DNA from: Membranihabitans maritimus
GTDB taxonomy: Bacteria; Bacteroidota; Bacteroidia; Chitinophagales; Saprospiraceae
Direction of reading: 5' to 3'
Length of the DNA: 64,000 nucleotides
Assembly (NCBI RefSeq): GCF_021729145.1
Contig: NZ_JAJSLW010000023.1
Location: forward strand, 1-64,000
In this document: piece after piece, positions 8,892 to 18,711 of the stretch
Layout of the letters: each line of letters begins with the position of its first letter
Position numbering within the stretch: the stretch's first letter is position 1
The notes under the pieces: generated by a model
What the model saw: only the letters and a program-made list of their open reading frames with translations
Database searches by the model: none
What the model was told of the DNA's origin: nothing
Position numbers and translations under genes: made by a program

Positions 8892-9933
8892 TTTCGCTTT
8901 TTTGTGACGTCTGTAAAAATAGAGGGGGAAAATTTTCTTTTTCTGCTTCTAAAAGTAATGAACAGGTTTCTTTAATCGTATTTTTAATGGGGATAAATTG
9001 TATGCCAATGTCGTTTTGGATCTTTTTGTTGTTGTAATTAAAATCCTCATAAGCATTGCGTATGCTATCTTCTGTTATAATCGGCCGAATGCCCGTAATA
9101 AGGGATTTATATTTTTCGAATGTAGCTATCGATTGTGCCAACCATTTAGGGGCATGATTCGAAGGTGGTTTTTTACCGAGGTGGTGGGCTATGAAAGTGA
9201 AAATTTCCCGAAAAGTGTAATTTGATTCATTGATAATATACCGTTCAGCTGAAATTTCTGATTCCATCAATTCTACAGTACAAGCGGCTACATCACGTAC
9301 ATCGACAAATCCGGTACTGCCAGGTGTATAATATTTCAAGCCTTTATGTACTTCCATAAACATTTTACAGGAAGTTTGCTGCCATGCACCTGCTCCGAGG
9401 ATTATAGACGGATTGAGTATCACTGTTTTCAACCCCTCAGCCGCACCCCGCCATACTTCCATTTCACCCTGAAATTTTGATAAGGCATAGTGAGAAGTAT
9501 GTTTATTTTGGACCCATTCGGTATCCTCATCAATAAGCCTTCCGTTTTTTCGTTTTGCAATCGCTGCTATCGAAGAGATGTGTACTAATTTATCCACGCC
9601 ATGTTGGATACAAGCATTAACTATATTAGCTGTGCCATCAACATTTATAGAGAACAAATCATCCCGGTCCATTTTGGCAAAAGACACTAACCCTGCTGTG
9701 TGAACTACCTTATCCATTTCGGAAATAATATCATACATCCCCTGTACGTCCAAAATGTCACCTTCAATCCATTGTATTGCGTTTTGTAATTCTTCAGGTA
9801 ATAGCGACTTTTTTTCAGCAGATCTGTATAGAGCGAAGATATTTTTATATCCGGTATCAAGTAATTCCTTTAGGATATATACGCCCAAAAATCCTGTTCC
9901 ACCTGTTACCAATATCTTTTTGTCCGTTCTCAT
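8875..9933 (-). CDS. NAD-dependent epimerase/dehydratase (extended SDR)
   Basis: The 352-residue protein has the Rossmann motif ILVTGGTGFLGVYILKEL at the N-terminus, the catalytic Ser in VHISSIAAIAKR and the YxxxK motif in SHYALSKFQGE near residue 150. This is the extended short-chain dehydrogenase/reductase family, close to dihydroflavonol reductase or NDP-sugar reductase types; the substrate cannot be told. It is located 8 nt after a cytochrome c gene and overlaps the glycosyltransferase, so nucleotide-sugar or cell-surface metabolism is likely. Confidence 0.88.
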   Translation of the reverse strand: MRTDKKILVTGGTGFLGVYILKELLDTGYKNIFALYRSAEKKSLLPEELQNAIQWIEGDILDVQGMYDIISEMDKVVHTAGLVSFAKMDRDDLFSINVDGTANIVNACIQHGVDKLVHISSIAAIAKRKNGRLIDEDTEWVQNKHTSHYALSKFQGEMEVWRGAAEGLKTVILNPSIILGAGAWQQTSCKMFMEVHKGLKYYTPGSTGFVDVRDVAACTVELMESEISAERYIINESNYTFREIFTFIAHHLGKKPPSNHAPKWLAQSIATFEKYKSLITGIRPIITEDSIRNAYEDFNYNNKKIQNDIGIQFIPIKNTIKETCSLLLEAEKENFPPLFLQTSQKSENANRV

Positions 9934-9941
9934 TGCATGGT

Positions 9942-10256
9942 TTATTTCTGCAAAGTTATAGTATATTTTGCAACAGAATCTATTTGAGCCGGAGATAATA
10001 CTTCTTTGAATCCTGTCATGGTAATTCTTCCTTCATTGATTATCTGCTTGCGTGCATCCATCGAAATTCTGGATGCGCTTAAGTCCAGGGCACCATTGGT
10101 AGATAAAGTTCCATCCGCTCCATGGCAATTGACACAATACTTTTTATAAATTTCTCTACCCGAACTCAGCTTGTTCTCTTTGGAACCACAGGAGAATAAA
10201 TATAAAATAAGTGGTAGCGAAATATAAAATAATATCTTTTTTTTCAAATTATTCAT
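9942..10256 (-). CDS. small c-type cytochrome lipoprotein
   Basis: The 104-residue protein has a lysine-rich start, a hydrophobic segment and lipobox LYLFSCGS, so it is predicted to be a lipoprotein facing the periplasm. The single haem motif is CVNCHG at about residue 41, and a methionine in ITMTGFKEVL is the likely sixth ligand. The size and the -QIDSVAKYTITL- end fit class I monohaem cytochrome c. The redox partner is unknown. It sits between the phosphohexomutase (20 nt) and the SDR (8 nt), an unusual place for a cytochrome. Confidence 0.88.
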   Translation of the reverse strand: MNNLKKKILFYISLPLILYLFSCGSKENKLSSGREIYKKYCVNCHGADGTLSTNGALDLSASRISMDARKQIINEGRITMTGFKEVLSPAQIDSVAKYTITLQK

Positions 10257-10276
10257 TCAAATTAACAGGTTCAATA

Positions 10277-11680
10277 CTACAGCGCATTCAAAGTTTTGTG
10301 AACCGCATCTAAAACCTTTCGTACTTTTTCAGGGGATTCTGACTGGGCGTAAACTCTGAGAACGGGTTCTGTGCCTGATGGACGGATCATGGTCCAATCA
10401 CCATTGTCAAAGGTGAATTTGTACCCGTCTAAAGTTTCAACTTTTTCCACAGAATATTCACCAAACTTTTCGGGTGTATTATCTTTTAAGTGGTTGAGGA
10501 TGTTGGTTTTTTGACTTTCACTGATATGGAGGTCGTCGCGATCACAAGTGAATGCCCCTACTTTTTTATAGAGATTGTCAACTAATTGAGTAAGTGATTG
10601 GCCGGATTTAGCCATAAATTCAAAAATTACCAACCCAATCCAAATGCCGTCCCGTTCAGGAATATGCCCTGATATCGCAATCCCTCCTGATTCTTCTCCC
10701 GCTACCACTATCTCTACTTCCTGCATTCGTTGTGCGATATATTTGAATCCTATTTTGGTTATTTCGACTTCCAAACCATAGGATTCTGCTAATTTCTTCA
10801 TTTTATCAGTTACAGAGAAGGTGATTATTACCCGGTCTTTTACGTTTTTATATTCGACCATATACTGGAGGAGTAATAATAATAGGTGATGGGAATCAAC
10901 AAATTTTCCTTTTTCGTCATACATACCAATTCGGTCGGCATCCCCGTCATTTGCTAGTCCTACATCGAATTTCCCGGGGTTGGATGTAATCAATGAAGAA
11001 AGTTCCCCCAAATTACGATCAATAGGTTCAGGGGCCTGTCCAAGGAAAGAAGGGTTAAATTCACAGTGGAGTAACTCTGCTTTAGGGAATAATTTTCGGA
11101 TGATATTTTGACCTGCACCATACATGGCATCATAGGCTATTTTCAAACCGGAATTACGGATAAGGTCAAGGTCAAAAGAATTTTTTATTTTTTCCAAGTA
11201 AAGATCTTCGAGACTTCTGTATTCTAACAACCCCTTGGATTCCATTTCCTCGAGCGATAAAACTTCTATACCGGCCTTGTCCGGGATCCTGTTTTCCACG
11301 GCTTCAATTTCTGAAGGAATGCTAGGTCCTCCGTAGCTTGATTTTAGTTTGTAACCGTTATAGGAGGGAGGATTGTGAGAGGCAGTGATTACAATTCCGA
11401 GATCTAATGCAAACTCTTTAACTGCCAAAGAAACCATTGGCGTGGAAGAAAATCCCTGCGAACTTAATATAACATGGATTCCATACGCGCCCAAAACACC
11501 TGCTGTAATGTTGGTAAAGCGTTCACCGCCAAACCGACAATCATATCCGATTACAGCTTTTGTTAATCCCTGGTCTTTCATGTATTGGGCAGTACCTTCA
11601 GCCACCCTTCGGAGATTTTCTTCCGTATAGTCTTTCGCAATTATAGCTCTCCATCCATCAGTTCCAAACTTGATCTTCAT
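10277..11680 (-). CDS. phosphoglucomutase/phosphomannomutase family protein
   Basis: The 467-residue alpha-D-phosphohexomutase shows all four family signatures in order: the phosphoserine loop TASHNPPSYNGYK (near residue 99), the metal loop NDGDADRIGMYD, the sugar-binding GEESGGIAISGH, and the phosphate-binding RPSGTEPVLRVYAQS near the C-terminus. It interconverts hexose 1- and 6-phosphates; glucose, mannose or glucosamine cannot be distinguished by eye. It is the first gene of the four-gene minus-strand operon with cytochrome c, SDR and glycosyltransferase, consistent with supplying sugar phosphate for a glycan. Confidence 0.93.
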   Translation of the reverse strand: MKIKFGTDGWRAIIAKDYTEENLRRVAEGTAQYMKDQGLTKAVIGYDCRFGGERFTNITAGVLGAYGIHVILSSQGFSSTPMVSLAVKEFALDLGIVITASHNPPSYNGYKLKSSYGGPSIPSEIEAVENRIPDKAGIEVLSLEEMESKGLLEYRSLEDLYLEKIKNSFDLDLIRNSGLKIAYDAMYGAGQNIIRKLFPKAELLHCEFNPSFLGQAPEPIDRNLGELSSLITSNPGKFDVGLANDGDADRIGMYDEKGKFVDSHHLLLLLLQYMVEYKNVKDRVIITFSVTDKMKKLAESYGLEVEITKIGFKYIAQRMQEVEIVVAGEESGGIAISGHIPERDGIWIGLVIFEFMAKSGQSLTQLVDNLYKKVGAFTCDRDDLHISESQKTNILNHLKDNTPEKFGEYSVEKVETLDGYKFTFDNGDWTMIRPSGTEPVLRVYAQSESPEKVRKVLDAVHKTLNAL

Positions 11681-12425
11681 CGATTATTCTAGTTTTACGG
11701 TGATTAAAATATATAAATTATTAATATCAGTAATTTATTTTATCCTTTATAGGAAAAAAAGAAATTAAACCCACGTTAAACTTGACATCACCGCCACAAA
11801 TTGATCCCTACGGCAAAAGATTTCGGGAAAAATAATGGTGATGAATAGTGATAAATGATTGATAAACAATCTTTTATTCAAGGTTTAATCACCTGACGAT
11901 AAATGCCAGGATACTCCAGACCACTGCAAAAAATTTCTAGCCCATATGAGGGAAATACTCTCAAATTTATTTATTAACCTATATTGATTGATATCTATAT
12001 TTTGCAATTCGCCTGACCTTTGGGCGAAAAATTCGGTAAATTTTTTGGGTTAACATAATCCTTTTGTAAATAAATTATTAATTCTATCGACTCAACTTGA
12101 AACTGGATATTCGTCTTACAAAAACAAATTGTACGCTTTTTGAAATGAAAATTGAATCTTTTAATCAGGTTCGTTATGTATCCTTTACGCATTCATCAGC
12201 GCATGGTAGAATATTCCTTTTAAGGATATGTTGTCTTAGCGCTTGTTCTGAAGGGGATTATAATTAAAATGAACCAAGAAGTTTAAATCAGAATGTCATA
12301 TTGAAATTTAATTTAATATCTTCGTAGAAGGTGGAAGTGGATAGTAATTGAGCCTGTTGGTCATAAATGATGAAAATATAGGTTGTACTAATCACTTATG
12401 GTCAGATATTTTAGATATAGATGAG
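11681..12425. other. A+T-rich intergenic region
   Basis: This 745-bp region lies between the divergent phosphohexomutase and pcm genes. It is A+T-rich and should hold both promoters. A 65-codon ORF on the minus strand (11995-12192) has no signal or recognisable motif and I do not call it. No RNA gene or repeat was seen. Confidence 0.5.
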
Positions 12426-13076
12426 ATGAAAGATTCATACAGACATAAAGGTTTGCGAAAAAGACTGGTAAGGGAAGTGAAAGCCAAAGGTATTTCGGAT
12501 ACAAGAATACTTGAAGTTATAGGGAAAATTCCCAGGCATTTTTTCCTGGATAGTGGTTTTGATGATTGGGCATATAAAGATGTAGCCTTTCCCATCGGGG
12601 AAGATCAGACCATTTCCCAGCCGTATACGGTAGCTTATCAAACGCAGCTTCTCAAGGTTCACCAAAAAGATCGCATTATGGAAATAGGTACAGGAAGTGG
12701 GTACCAGGCTGCGGTTTTATACGAACTTGGAGCTAGGGTATACTCCATTGAACGGCAGGAAACCCTCTATGTTCGTACAAAAGGGTTGCTCGAAAAGCTG
12801 GGGTATGGTGGGATCAGGACATTTTTAGGGGACGGGTTTCAGGGGCTGGAAAGATATGCTCCATTCGATAAAATACTCCTTACTGCTGCTCCGAAATCTA
12901 TGCCAGAAACTTTGATAAGTCAATTGGAATCCGGGGGAATAATTGTATTCCCGATGGGTAAAAAAGATGATGCACAGCAAATGATCCGTATCACTAATAC
13001 AAAACCAAAACTGACTATTGAAAAATTTGATTATTTCAGGTTTGTACCTATGGTAAAGGGGGTTCGTAAACGCTAG
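12426..13076 (+). CDS. pcm: protein-L-isoaspartate O-methyltransferase
   Basis: From the ATG at 12426 the protein has 216 residues, the usual Pcm length; the longer ORF begins at a TTG and adds 26 residues not typical of the family. It shows the pre-motif RHFFLDSGFDDWAYKDVAFPIGEDQTISQPY (substrate-binding region), SAM motif I MEIGTGSGYQAAVL, and the post-I ARVYSIERQ. It methylates isoaspartyl residues in aged proteins to start their repair. It stands alone, divergent from the phosphohexomutase. Confidence 0.93.
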   Translation: MKDSYRHKGLRKRLVREVKAKGISDTRILEVIGKIPRHFFLDSGFDDWAYKDVAFPIGEDQTISQPYTVAYQTQLLKVHQKDRIMEIGTGSGYQAAVLYELGARVYSIERQETLYVRTKGLLEKLGYGGIRTFLGDGFQGLERYAPFDKILLTAAPKSMPETLISQLESGGIIVFPMGKKDDAQQMIRITNTKPKLTIEKFDYFRFVPMVKGVRKR

Positions 13077-13109
13077 AAATGAGGGTAAATGCATTCATTG
13101 CCTAACATT

Positions 13110-13145
13110 GGTACGCTACAGAAGAAAGATGCAGTAGAATTTAAC
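13110..13145. repeat. 36-bp dispersed repeat, copy 1
   Basis: This segment matches 50892-50927 at 31 of 36 positions, beginning GGTACGCTACAGAAGA and ending ATTTAAC. Both copies are intergenic. Confidence 0.6.
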
Positions 13146-13176
13146 TTTTAATAGCGTCGAAAGCCGTCTTTACTTC

Positions 13177-13725
13177 TTAGCGGTGCCCCTGGTTTATTGT
13201 CCTGCCTTCCACTTCTTTGACACGCCGTTGCACTGTATTTCGGGTTTTGATATCGACAAGCAAAGTAGCATAAGCAGAGGATGCCGGTGTGAAATATTCT
13301 TTTCCATTATAAGACACCGTGCCATAATCTTCTTCCCACTTCTTAGCTAAAAGCCTGTATATCCCTTTTCGATTTTTTATCGGACCGAAAATTAAATAAT
13401 TGTCGTTATTGGATTCAAATGAAATCGCAAGATGATTTTTTTGAGGGCTGAAAATATATTGTCCGGGAGTGCCTTCTTTGAAAATTATTTCCTCTACTTT
13501 TTTGCCCCTCTTAACCGTAATCCTTCCATGGTCTATGGCGGATTCACCACCCGATAAAGTGCGTGTTAATACGATAGGTTCGGATAAATAAAACTGAATA
13601 TTTTCCAGGGCATAGTCGTCATATGCATATTCTTCAATTAAATTTTCCGAAAATGGCCGAAGGGATGTGCCGCAGCTACTAAGGATAAAAACGGCTATAA
13701 CTGTAATTAATGTATATTTCATCAT
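13177..13725 (-). CDS. hypothetical lipoprotein
   Basis: The 182-residue protein starts MMKYTLITVIAVFILSSCGTS, a clear lipoprotein signal with lipobox LSSC. The mature part begins with an acidic stretch and is mostly beta in character (for example LYLSEPIVLTR-like and YGTVSYNGKEYFTP segments). No family is recognised. The initiator could be either of the two leading ATGs (13725 or 13722). It faces pcm in convergent orientation and is alone on its strand. Confidence 0.75.
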   Translation of the reverse strand: MMKYTLITVIAVFILSSCGTSLRPFSENLIEEYAYDDYALENIQFYLSEPIVLTRTLSGGESAIDHGRITVKRGKKVEEIIFKEGTPGQYIFSPQKNHLAISFESNNDNYLIFGPIKNRKGIYRLLAKKWEEDYGTVSYNGKEYFTPASSAYATLLVDIKTRNTVQRRVKEVEGRTINQGHR

Positions 13726-14105
13726 AGTAATAAAATGGCTGATTATAATTCTTAAATTAATAAATCTCGAAGAGTTCTTTTTGAAATTAAATGTATTTTA
13801 ACCATGCTAAAGGATATTATAATTTTTTTAAAATGTTAAATATTGCATGCTCACAAAATGGAAGTTTGTGGGTGTAGAATTGTTTAAATGTAGTTCCAGG
13901 AGTTATATACCCCAGCCCAAAATGCAAACCATTTGTGGTCATTGGATTTAGAATAACTGTTGCTTCTCGTATCAGCTGTTTGGGTGATAGGATAAAAAAA
14001 AGTAAAGGCCATGGCCATAGAGAGAATCCGAATAAAAAATATGGATGGATTTTCCCTTATCATTTTTGTTGACCAGGGGGTGAAAACTCAAGACTTATGG
14101 TTTCC
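13726..14105. other. intergenic region without a recognised feature
   Basis: This 380-bp A+T-rich stretch lies between tadA and the hypothetical lipoprotein gene. No ORF of quality, tRNA-like fold, terminator or repeat was found. Confidence 0.4.
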
Positions 14106-14546
14106 TTAGCGTCTTTTTTTTAGAAAAAAACGCTTGATTAGTTGTTCGCATTCCGTTGACATTACGCCAGAAAGGATTTCAACTTTATCAAGTAAAACAG
14201 ATGGTTGGTAATTTGTAAATCCTTTTTTGGGGTCAGGAGCACCAAATACGACCCGGGATAATCGACTCCAATGGATTGCACCCGCACACATAAAGCAGGG
14301 TTCAAGGGTAACATATAAAGTGCAATCTTCCAGGTATTTTCCACCCACAGCATTGATGGCAGATGTTATGGAAATCATTTCTGCGTGGGCAGTTGGGTCG
14401 GTCAACATTTCTACCTGATTGAAAGAACGTGCAATGATTTTGTCGTTGTATGTAATCACACTTCCAATTGGAATTTCATCTCTTTCCAGTGCTTGTTTGG
14501 CAAGGTTTAAGGCCTGTTGCATAAAAATTGGATCGGTATCTTTCAT
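14106..14546 (-). CDS. tadA: tRNA adenosine(34) deaminase-type nucleoside deaminase
   Basis: The 146-residue protein has the zinc cytidine-deaminase-like motifs: HAEM near residue 55 (ligand His and catalytic Glu) and PCFMCAGA near residue 85 (PCxxC). FMQQALNLAKQA at the N-terminus, together with the HWSRLSRVVFGAPDPKKG region, is typical of TadA, which makes inosine at the wobble position. A guanine deaminase-like alternative is possible but less likely. It is divergent from guaB with a 65-bp gap. Confidence 0.9.
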   Translation of the reverse strand: MKDTDPIFMQQALNLAKQALERDEIPIGSVITYNDKIIARSFNQVEMLTDPTAHAEMISITSAINAVGGKYLEDCTLYVTLEPCFMCAGAIHWSRLSRVVFGAPDPKKGFTNYQPSVLLDKVEILSGVMSTECEQLIKRFFLKKRR

Positions 14547-14611
14547 GTCGCCAATTTAAATTTTTTTAATTCACAATTATACATTTTATAGAATAAACTC
14601 TATTTTTGCGC

Positions 14612-16093
14612 ATGGAAATTAAGCAATCATCAGATCAAAAAGTTATTACACAGGGATTAACCTTTGACGATGTACTTGTCGTCCCCTTGTATTCGGAAGT
14701 TTTACCCCGAGAAGTAGATATCTCAGCTCAGTTGACACGTGAAATCAGAATTAATGCACCTATTATCAGTGCGGCGATGGATACGGTGACAGAGAAAAGG
14801 CTGGCTATTTCCATAGCGCGTCAGGGAGGATTGGGGGTAATCCATAAGAACATGACTATTGAAGAACAAGCTGACCAGGTACGGTCTGTGAAGCGCAGTG
14901 AAAGTGGGATGATTTTGGATCCCGTTACGTTATCTCCTAAAGCTACGATAGGTGAGGCGCAGCGTATTATGAAAAACTTTAAGATCGGGGGGATTCCTAT
15001 TAAAGAAGATGATGGAACTTTGGTCGGAATATTGACGAACCGGGACCTGAGGTTTGAAACGGATGTCAATAAATCTGTTACCGAATTAATGACCAAAGAT
15101 AACCTGGTAACTGTACCTGCGGGAACTGACCTGGAAAAGGCACAGGGTGTACTCCAGGCTAATAAAATAGAAAAGTTACCTGTGGTCGATGACCATTACA
15201 GGGTCATAGGATTAATTACTTACAAGGATTTGCTGAAAGTAAAGGATTATCCGGATGCGTGTAAGGATAGTTACGGAAGGTTGAGAGTAGGTGCTGCGGT
15301 CGGAGTGACTCACGACACTTTCGACAGGGTAGAAGCCCTGGTCAATGTCGATGTCGATATGATATGTGTAGATACAGCGCACGGGCATTCAAGAGGCGTA
15401 CTGAATACAATATCAGAAATCAAAAAGAAGTATCCGGATTTACAGATTGTAGGTGGAAATGTAGCCACAGGGGAAGGAGCTAAGGCATTGGTAGATGCAG
15501 GTGTAGATGGTATAAAAGTAGGGGTAGGTCCGGGTAGTATCTGCACTACCAGGGTCGTTGCCGGTGTGGGTGTTCCACAATTGAGTGCTATCTATTCGGC
15601 TAAAAATGCGATTAAAGATACCGGCATTCCGGTTATTGGGGACGGAGGAATTCGTTTTACCGGAGATATAGTGAAAGCACTGGTGGCCGGAGCGGATACC
15701 GTGATGGCAGGGTCCCTTTTTGCGGGTGTCGATGAAGCACCTGGTGAAACGATTATTTTTGAAGGTAGAAAATTCAAGACATACAGAGGAATGGGATCGT
15801 TGGGTGCCATGGAATTGGGGTCTAAAGATCGTTATTTTCAGGATGTTGAAGACGATATAAAAAAGCTTGTACCCGAGGGCATTGAAGGTAGGACACCTTA
15901 TAAAGGGTACTTATCTGAGGTGATGGTACAGTATATTGGGGGATTGCGTGCCGGGATGGGGTATTGTGGCGCAGCTACAATTAAAGATTTACAAAAGGCC
16001 AAATTCATATCAATTACTTCCAGTGGAATTACGGAAAGTCATCCTCATAACATCGTTATTACCAAAGAATCACCCAATTATCAAAGACGTTAA
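14612..16093 (+). CDS. guaB: IMP dehydrogenase
   Basis: From the ATG at 14612 (two codons into a longer TTG-started ORF) the protein has 493 residues. It begins with [19 protein letters not shown], contains a pair of CBS domains (roughly residues 95-210), then the catalytic loop [11 protein letters not shown] with the active-site cysteine, [14 protein letters not shown], and the flap MGSLGAM. It oxidises IMP to XMP, the first committed step to GMP. Its TAA stop overlaps the ATG of mpg by one base. Confidence 0.97.
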   Translation: MEIKQSSDQKVITQGLTFDDVLVVPLYSEVLPREVDISAQLTREIRINAPIISAAMDTVTEKRLAISIARQGGLGVIHKNMTIEEQADQVRSVKRSESGMILDPVTLSPKATIGEAQRIMKNFKIGGIPIKEDDGTLVGILTNRDLRFETDVNKSVTELMTKDNLVTVPAGTDLEKAQGVLQANKIEKLPVVDDHYRVIGLITYKDLLKVKDYPDACKDSYGRLRVGAAVGVTHDTFDRVEALVNVDVDMICVDTAHGHSRGVLNTISEIKKKYPDLQIVGGNVATGEGAKALVDAGVDGIKVGVGPGSICTTRVVAGVGVPQLSAIYSAKNAIKDTGIPVIGDGGIRFTGDIVKALVAGADTVMAGSLFAGVDEAPGETIIFEGRKFKTYRGMGSLGAMELGSKDRYFQDVEDDIKKLVPEGIEGRTPYKGYLSEVMVQYIGGLRAGMGYCGAATIKDLQKAKFISITSSGITESHPHNIVITKESPNYQRR

Positions 16094-16701
16094 TGGGTTT
16101 GGAGGTGCCTCAAAAGTACTTTCAGTCCTCCGATGCGGTGGGATTAGCAAAAAGTTTGTTGGGTATGCATTTGTGTACTTCATTTGAAGGCGTATTGACT
16201 GCAGGAGTGATCGTGGAGACTGAAGCATATAAAGCACCCGAAGACAAGGCTTGCCATGCCTATGGCAATAAACGGACCGCGCGAACAGAGATAATGTTTG
16301 ACAGGGGCGGGGTGGCTTACGTTTATTTGTGTTATGGAATTCATCATTTATTTAATATCGTTACGGGACAAAAGGATGAAGCCCAGGCAGTTTTGATCAG
16401 AGCGATTGAGCCGGTACAGGGAATAGAAATTATGCAAAAGCGAAGAAGATTTACCTCAGGAAATAAATACAATTTGACCAATGGTCCGGGAAAATTGACC
16501 CAGGCTTTGGGTATTACCACCCAGTACACCGGACAGGAATTGACAAATTTTGGCCAGGGAACTTGCTGGCTGGAATATGGCGAGCGTATTCCTGATGAAA
16601 ATATCGTTGCCTCGAAACGAATTGGAGTGGATTATGCGAAAGAGTGGGCTGAAATGCCTTGGAGGTTTACAATTAAGGGCAATAAATGGGTGAGTTGTTA
16701 G
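16093..16701 (+). CDS. mpg: DNA-3-methyladenine glycosylase (AAG/Mpg type)
   Basis: The 202-residue protein matches the Mpg family: LAKSLLGMHLCT, GVIVETEAYKAPEDKACHAYGNKRTARTE with the catalytic Glu, MFDRGGVAYVYLCYGIHHLFN with the intercalating loop, and LTNGPGKLTQALGI. It excises alkylated purines in base excision repair. The ATG overlaps the guaB stop (TAATG), so the two are co-translated. The stop codon TAG at 16699-16701 is also the first three bases of the octamer array that follows, so the 3' end of the gene borders directly on repeat DNA. Confidence 0.93.
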   Translation: MGLEVPQKYFQSSDAVGLAKSLLGMHLCTSFEGVLTAGVIVETEAYKAPEDKACHAYGNKRTARTEIMFDRGGVAYVYLCYGIHHLFNIVTGQKDEAQAVLIRAIEPVQGIEIMQKRRRFTSGNKYNLTNGPGKLTQALGITTQYTGQELTNFGQGTCWLEYGERIPDENIVASKRIGVDYAKEWAEMPWRFTIKGNKWVSC

Positions 16702-16930
16702 TTGGGTAGTTTGTTAGTCGGGTAGTCAGGTAGTTAGTTAGTTTGGGAGTTTGGTAGTTAGTTAGTTGGGTAGATAGGTAGTTTAGTAGTTAGGTAGTTG
16801 TGTAGTTTAGTAGTTGGATAGTTTAGTAGTTTAGTAGTTAGGTAGTTTAGTAGTTTAGTAGTTGGGTAGTTTAGTAGTTGTGTAGTTAGGTAGTTGGGTA
16901 GTTAGGTAGTTTAGTAGTTGGGTAGTATCG
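16699..16930. repeat. 29-unit degenerate octamer array, consensus TAGTTNGG
   Basis: Twenty-nine successive 8-bp units keep an unbroken register. Typical units are TAGTTGGG, TAGTTTAG, TAGTTAGG and TAGTTGTG; 28 of 29 begin with TAG and most with TAGTT. The first TAG is the mpg stop codon. Because 8 is not a multiple of 3, the TAG recurs in all three forward frames, so the array cannot be read through. No spacers or longer palindromes are present. Confidence 0.9.
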
Positions 16931-16966
16931 AGCAAGTAAAAGGAGGCCTGTACTTTAAAAGTATAC

Positions 16967-17040
16967 TGAGACCCTTCCGGGGTCAGGGATAGAGCTAAAT
17001 ATTGATTCTGACATATTCACACCCTCTCCGGGGTCTTTGG
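16967..17040. repeat. two short GC-rich REP-like palindromes
   Basis: GACCCTTCCGGGGTC and ACCCTCTCCGGGGTC are short imperfect palindromes of the same type as those at 42103-42121 and 42249-42267. The rest of 16931-17444 shows no gene; the promoter of the DUF5103 gene must lie in its last part. Confidence 0.5.
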
Positions 17041-17444
17041 AAGTAGGCACGTTGAGAGGGAGTAGGTAGTTGGCAAAAAGGCCAATAGGCAAATGAGAGT
17101 GATCGCAAGATTTGACTGTTTTCAAAGAACTCTTGAATCTGCTGTCCGCATTAACCAGTAACGAAGAAGTTTCAGTTTTTTAAACTGATTAGGTAGAGAA
17201 AAATCTTTTTCCATTACCACTTTAAAGGTAGGATAGGAGGTGATAAATTAGGTGGTAGTGAGAGCTGTAGATCTCTAAATAGCATTGACTGTTTTGTTGG
17301 AAAAAAATCATATGAAGTGGATGAATGTGTAGGCATTGGTTGAATAACCCACATGGGTAAATCTTATGAAGTTGTTTTTGCATAGAAAATTAATTCCTCG
17401 CCAAATGAACTTTTATATTTCAAAATCAAGTTATATATTCCGTT

Positions 17445-18704
17445 ATGGAAAATATGATAAAGGGTAAAATAGTGCTGGTTATATGCTTTTCATTCGTTCT
17501 AAGTGCCATTTGGGGACAAGAGAAAACGGCATCTAGCATATATTCGGTAAAGATGGGGGTTCCCGGGACTAATTACAGTGTTCCGATATTTACCCTAGGT
17601 GATCCCAATGGATTGGTTTTGTCATTTGATGAATTGACAGAAGATGCCAAGTATTTGCGGTATAAGCTTCAGCATTGTGATCAAAACTGGAACCCAACCG
17701 ATCTTCGTGAATTTGAATATTTGGAAGGTATTAACGATCAATTAATTAACGATTATTCCTTTTCCAACCAGACACATGTAAATTATGTTCACTACGAAGT
17801 TCAATTCCCCAACCGTTCATTGCGACCTAAAATGAGTGGTAATTACCTGATTACGGTATTTGATGAAGATACGGATGAGGTATTGATCATCCGAAAATTT
17901 ATGGTCGTAGATAAGAATGTATTTGCCAGGGCCCAATTAAAAAGGCCTACCAGGGTGAGTGAGATGAGAACCCATCAGGCATTGGATTTTGAAGTGAATT
18001 TCAAAGAATTTCCCCTTTCGAATCCGCTACAGGATATACGAGTGACCATATTACAGAATGGTATTTGGGAAAAGGGTGTTTACGGAATTCCCCCGAGAAA
18101 TGTTTTTAATAATACCATTGAATTTGATTGGAGAGCTAATGCTATTTTTCCGGGCAGTATGGACTTCAGGCCTCTTGATTTGAGAAGTCTTGATTACCGC
18201 AGTTACGGAATTGATGAGATCACAGAATACAACGATGGGTATGTAGTTACCAAGGAAGTTGAAGAGTCCAGGGCGGGAAAGACGTATTTTTTCGAACGGG
18301 ATCAGAATGGCGATTTTATTATACAGAATCAAAATACTTTCTCTCAAAACCCTGAGACCAGAAGTGAATATGTGGAGGTTGATTTTAAGTTGAAAACAAT
18401 GGATGTTCCTGGGGGTGATGATGTATATGTGGTCGGGGCATTCAATAATTTCAAACCGGATCCCAGATTTCGATTAAAATGGAATTCGGAAGCTGGTATG
18501 TATACAGGTACCGTCATGATGAAACAAGGCCGGTATGATTATCTATATGCTACTTCCTCTGACGGTGAAACTTTGAATTTTGATTCGTTGGAAGGCAACT
18601 CAAATGAGACAGAGAATTATTATTTGATTCTTACGTATTACAGGCCTTTTGGTGCAAGATATGATGCCCTTATTAGTGCCGATATTGTCACTTTTCAAGA
18701 GTAA
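17445..18704 (+). CDS. T9SS plug-type protein (DUF5103)
   Basis: The 419-residue protein has an N-terminal signal peptide (KGKIVLVICFSFVLSAIWGQ) and the DUF5103 pattern: SVKMGVPGTNYSVPIF, LVLSFDELTEDAKYLRYKLQHCDQNWNPT, INDYSFSNQTHVNYVHYEVQFPN, and a C-terminal GRYDYLY...LEGNSNETENYYLILTYYRPFG. The domain is described as the type IX secretion plug; the protein is expected in the periplasm or outer membrane near the Sov translocon. The start is either ATG 17445 or 17454. It stands alone on its strand and no other T9SS machine gene is in the window. Confidence 0.88.
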   Translation: MENMIKGKIVLVICFSFVLSAIWGQEKTASSIYSVKMGVPGTNYSVPIFTLGDPNGLVLSFDELTEDAKYLRYKLQHCDQNWNPTDLREFEYLEGINDQLINDYSFSNQTHVNYVHYEVQFPNRSLRPKMSGNYLITVFDEDTDEVLIIRKFMVVDKNVFARAQLKRPTRVSEMRTHQALDFEVNFKEFPLSNPLQDIRVTILQNGIWEKGVYGIPPRNVFNNTIEFDWRANAIFPGSMDFRPLDLRSLDYRSYGIDEITEYNDGYVVTKEVEESRAGKTYFFERDQNGDFIIQNQNTFSQNPETRSEYVEVDFKLKTMDVPGGDDVYVVGAFNNFKPDPRFRLKWNSEAGMYTGTVMMKQGRYDYLYATSSDGETLNFDSLEGNSNETENYYLILTYYRPFGARYDALISADIVTFQE

Positions 18705-18711
18705 TAGAAAA

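Noticed and set aside
11995..12192. 65-residue ORF on the minus strand
   Set aside because: A+T-rich composition and random-looking sequence; no motif or neighbour support.
14601..14608. guaB promoter box TATTTTTG
   Set aside because: It matches the -7 consensus but ends only 3 nt before the ATG, so it would give a leaderless or truncated mRNA; no -33 box is present.
16699..16930. CRISPR array
   Set aside because: The repeat is a continuous 8-bp tandem with no unique spacers and no cas genes nearby.
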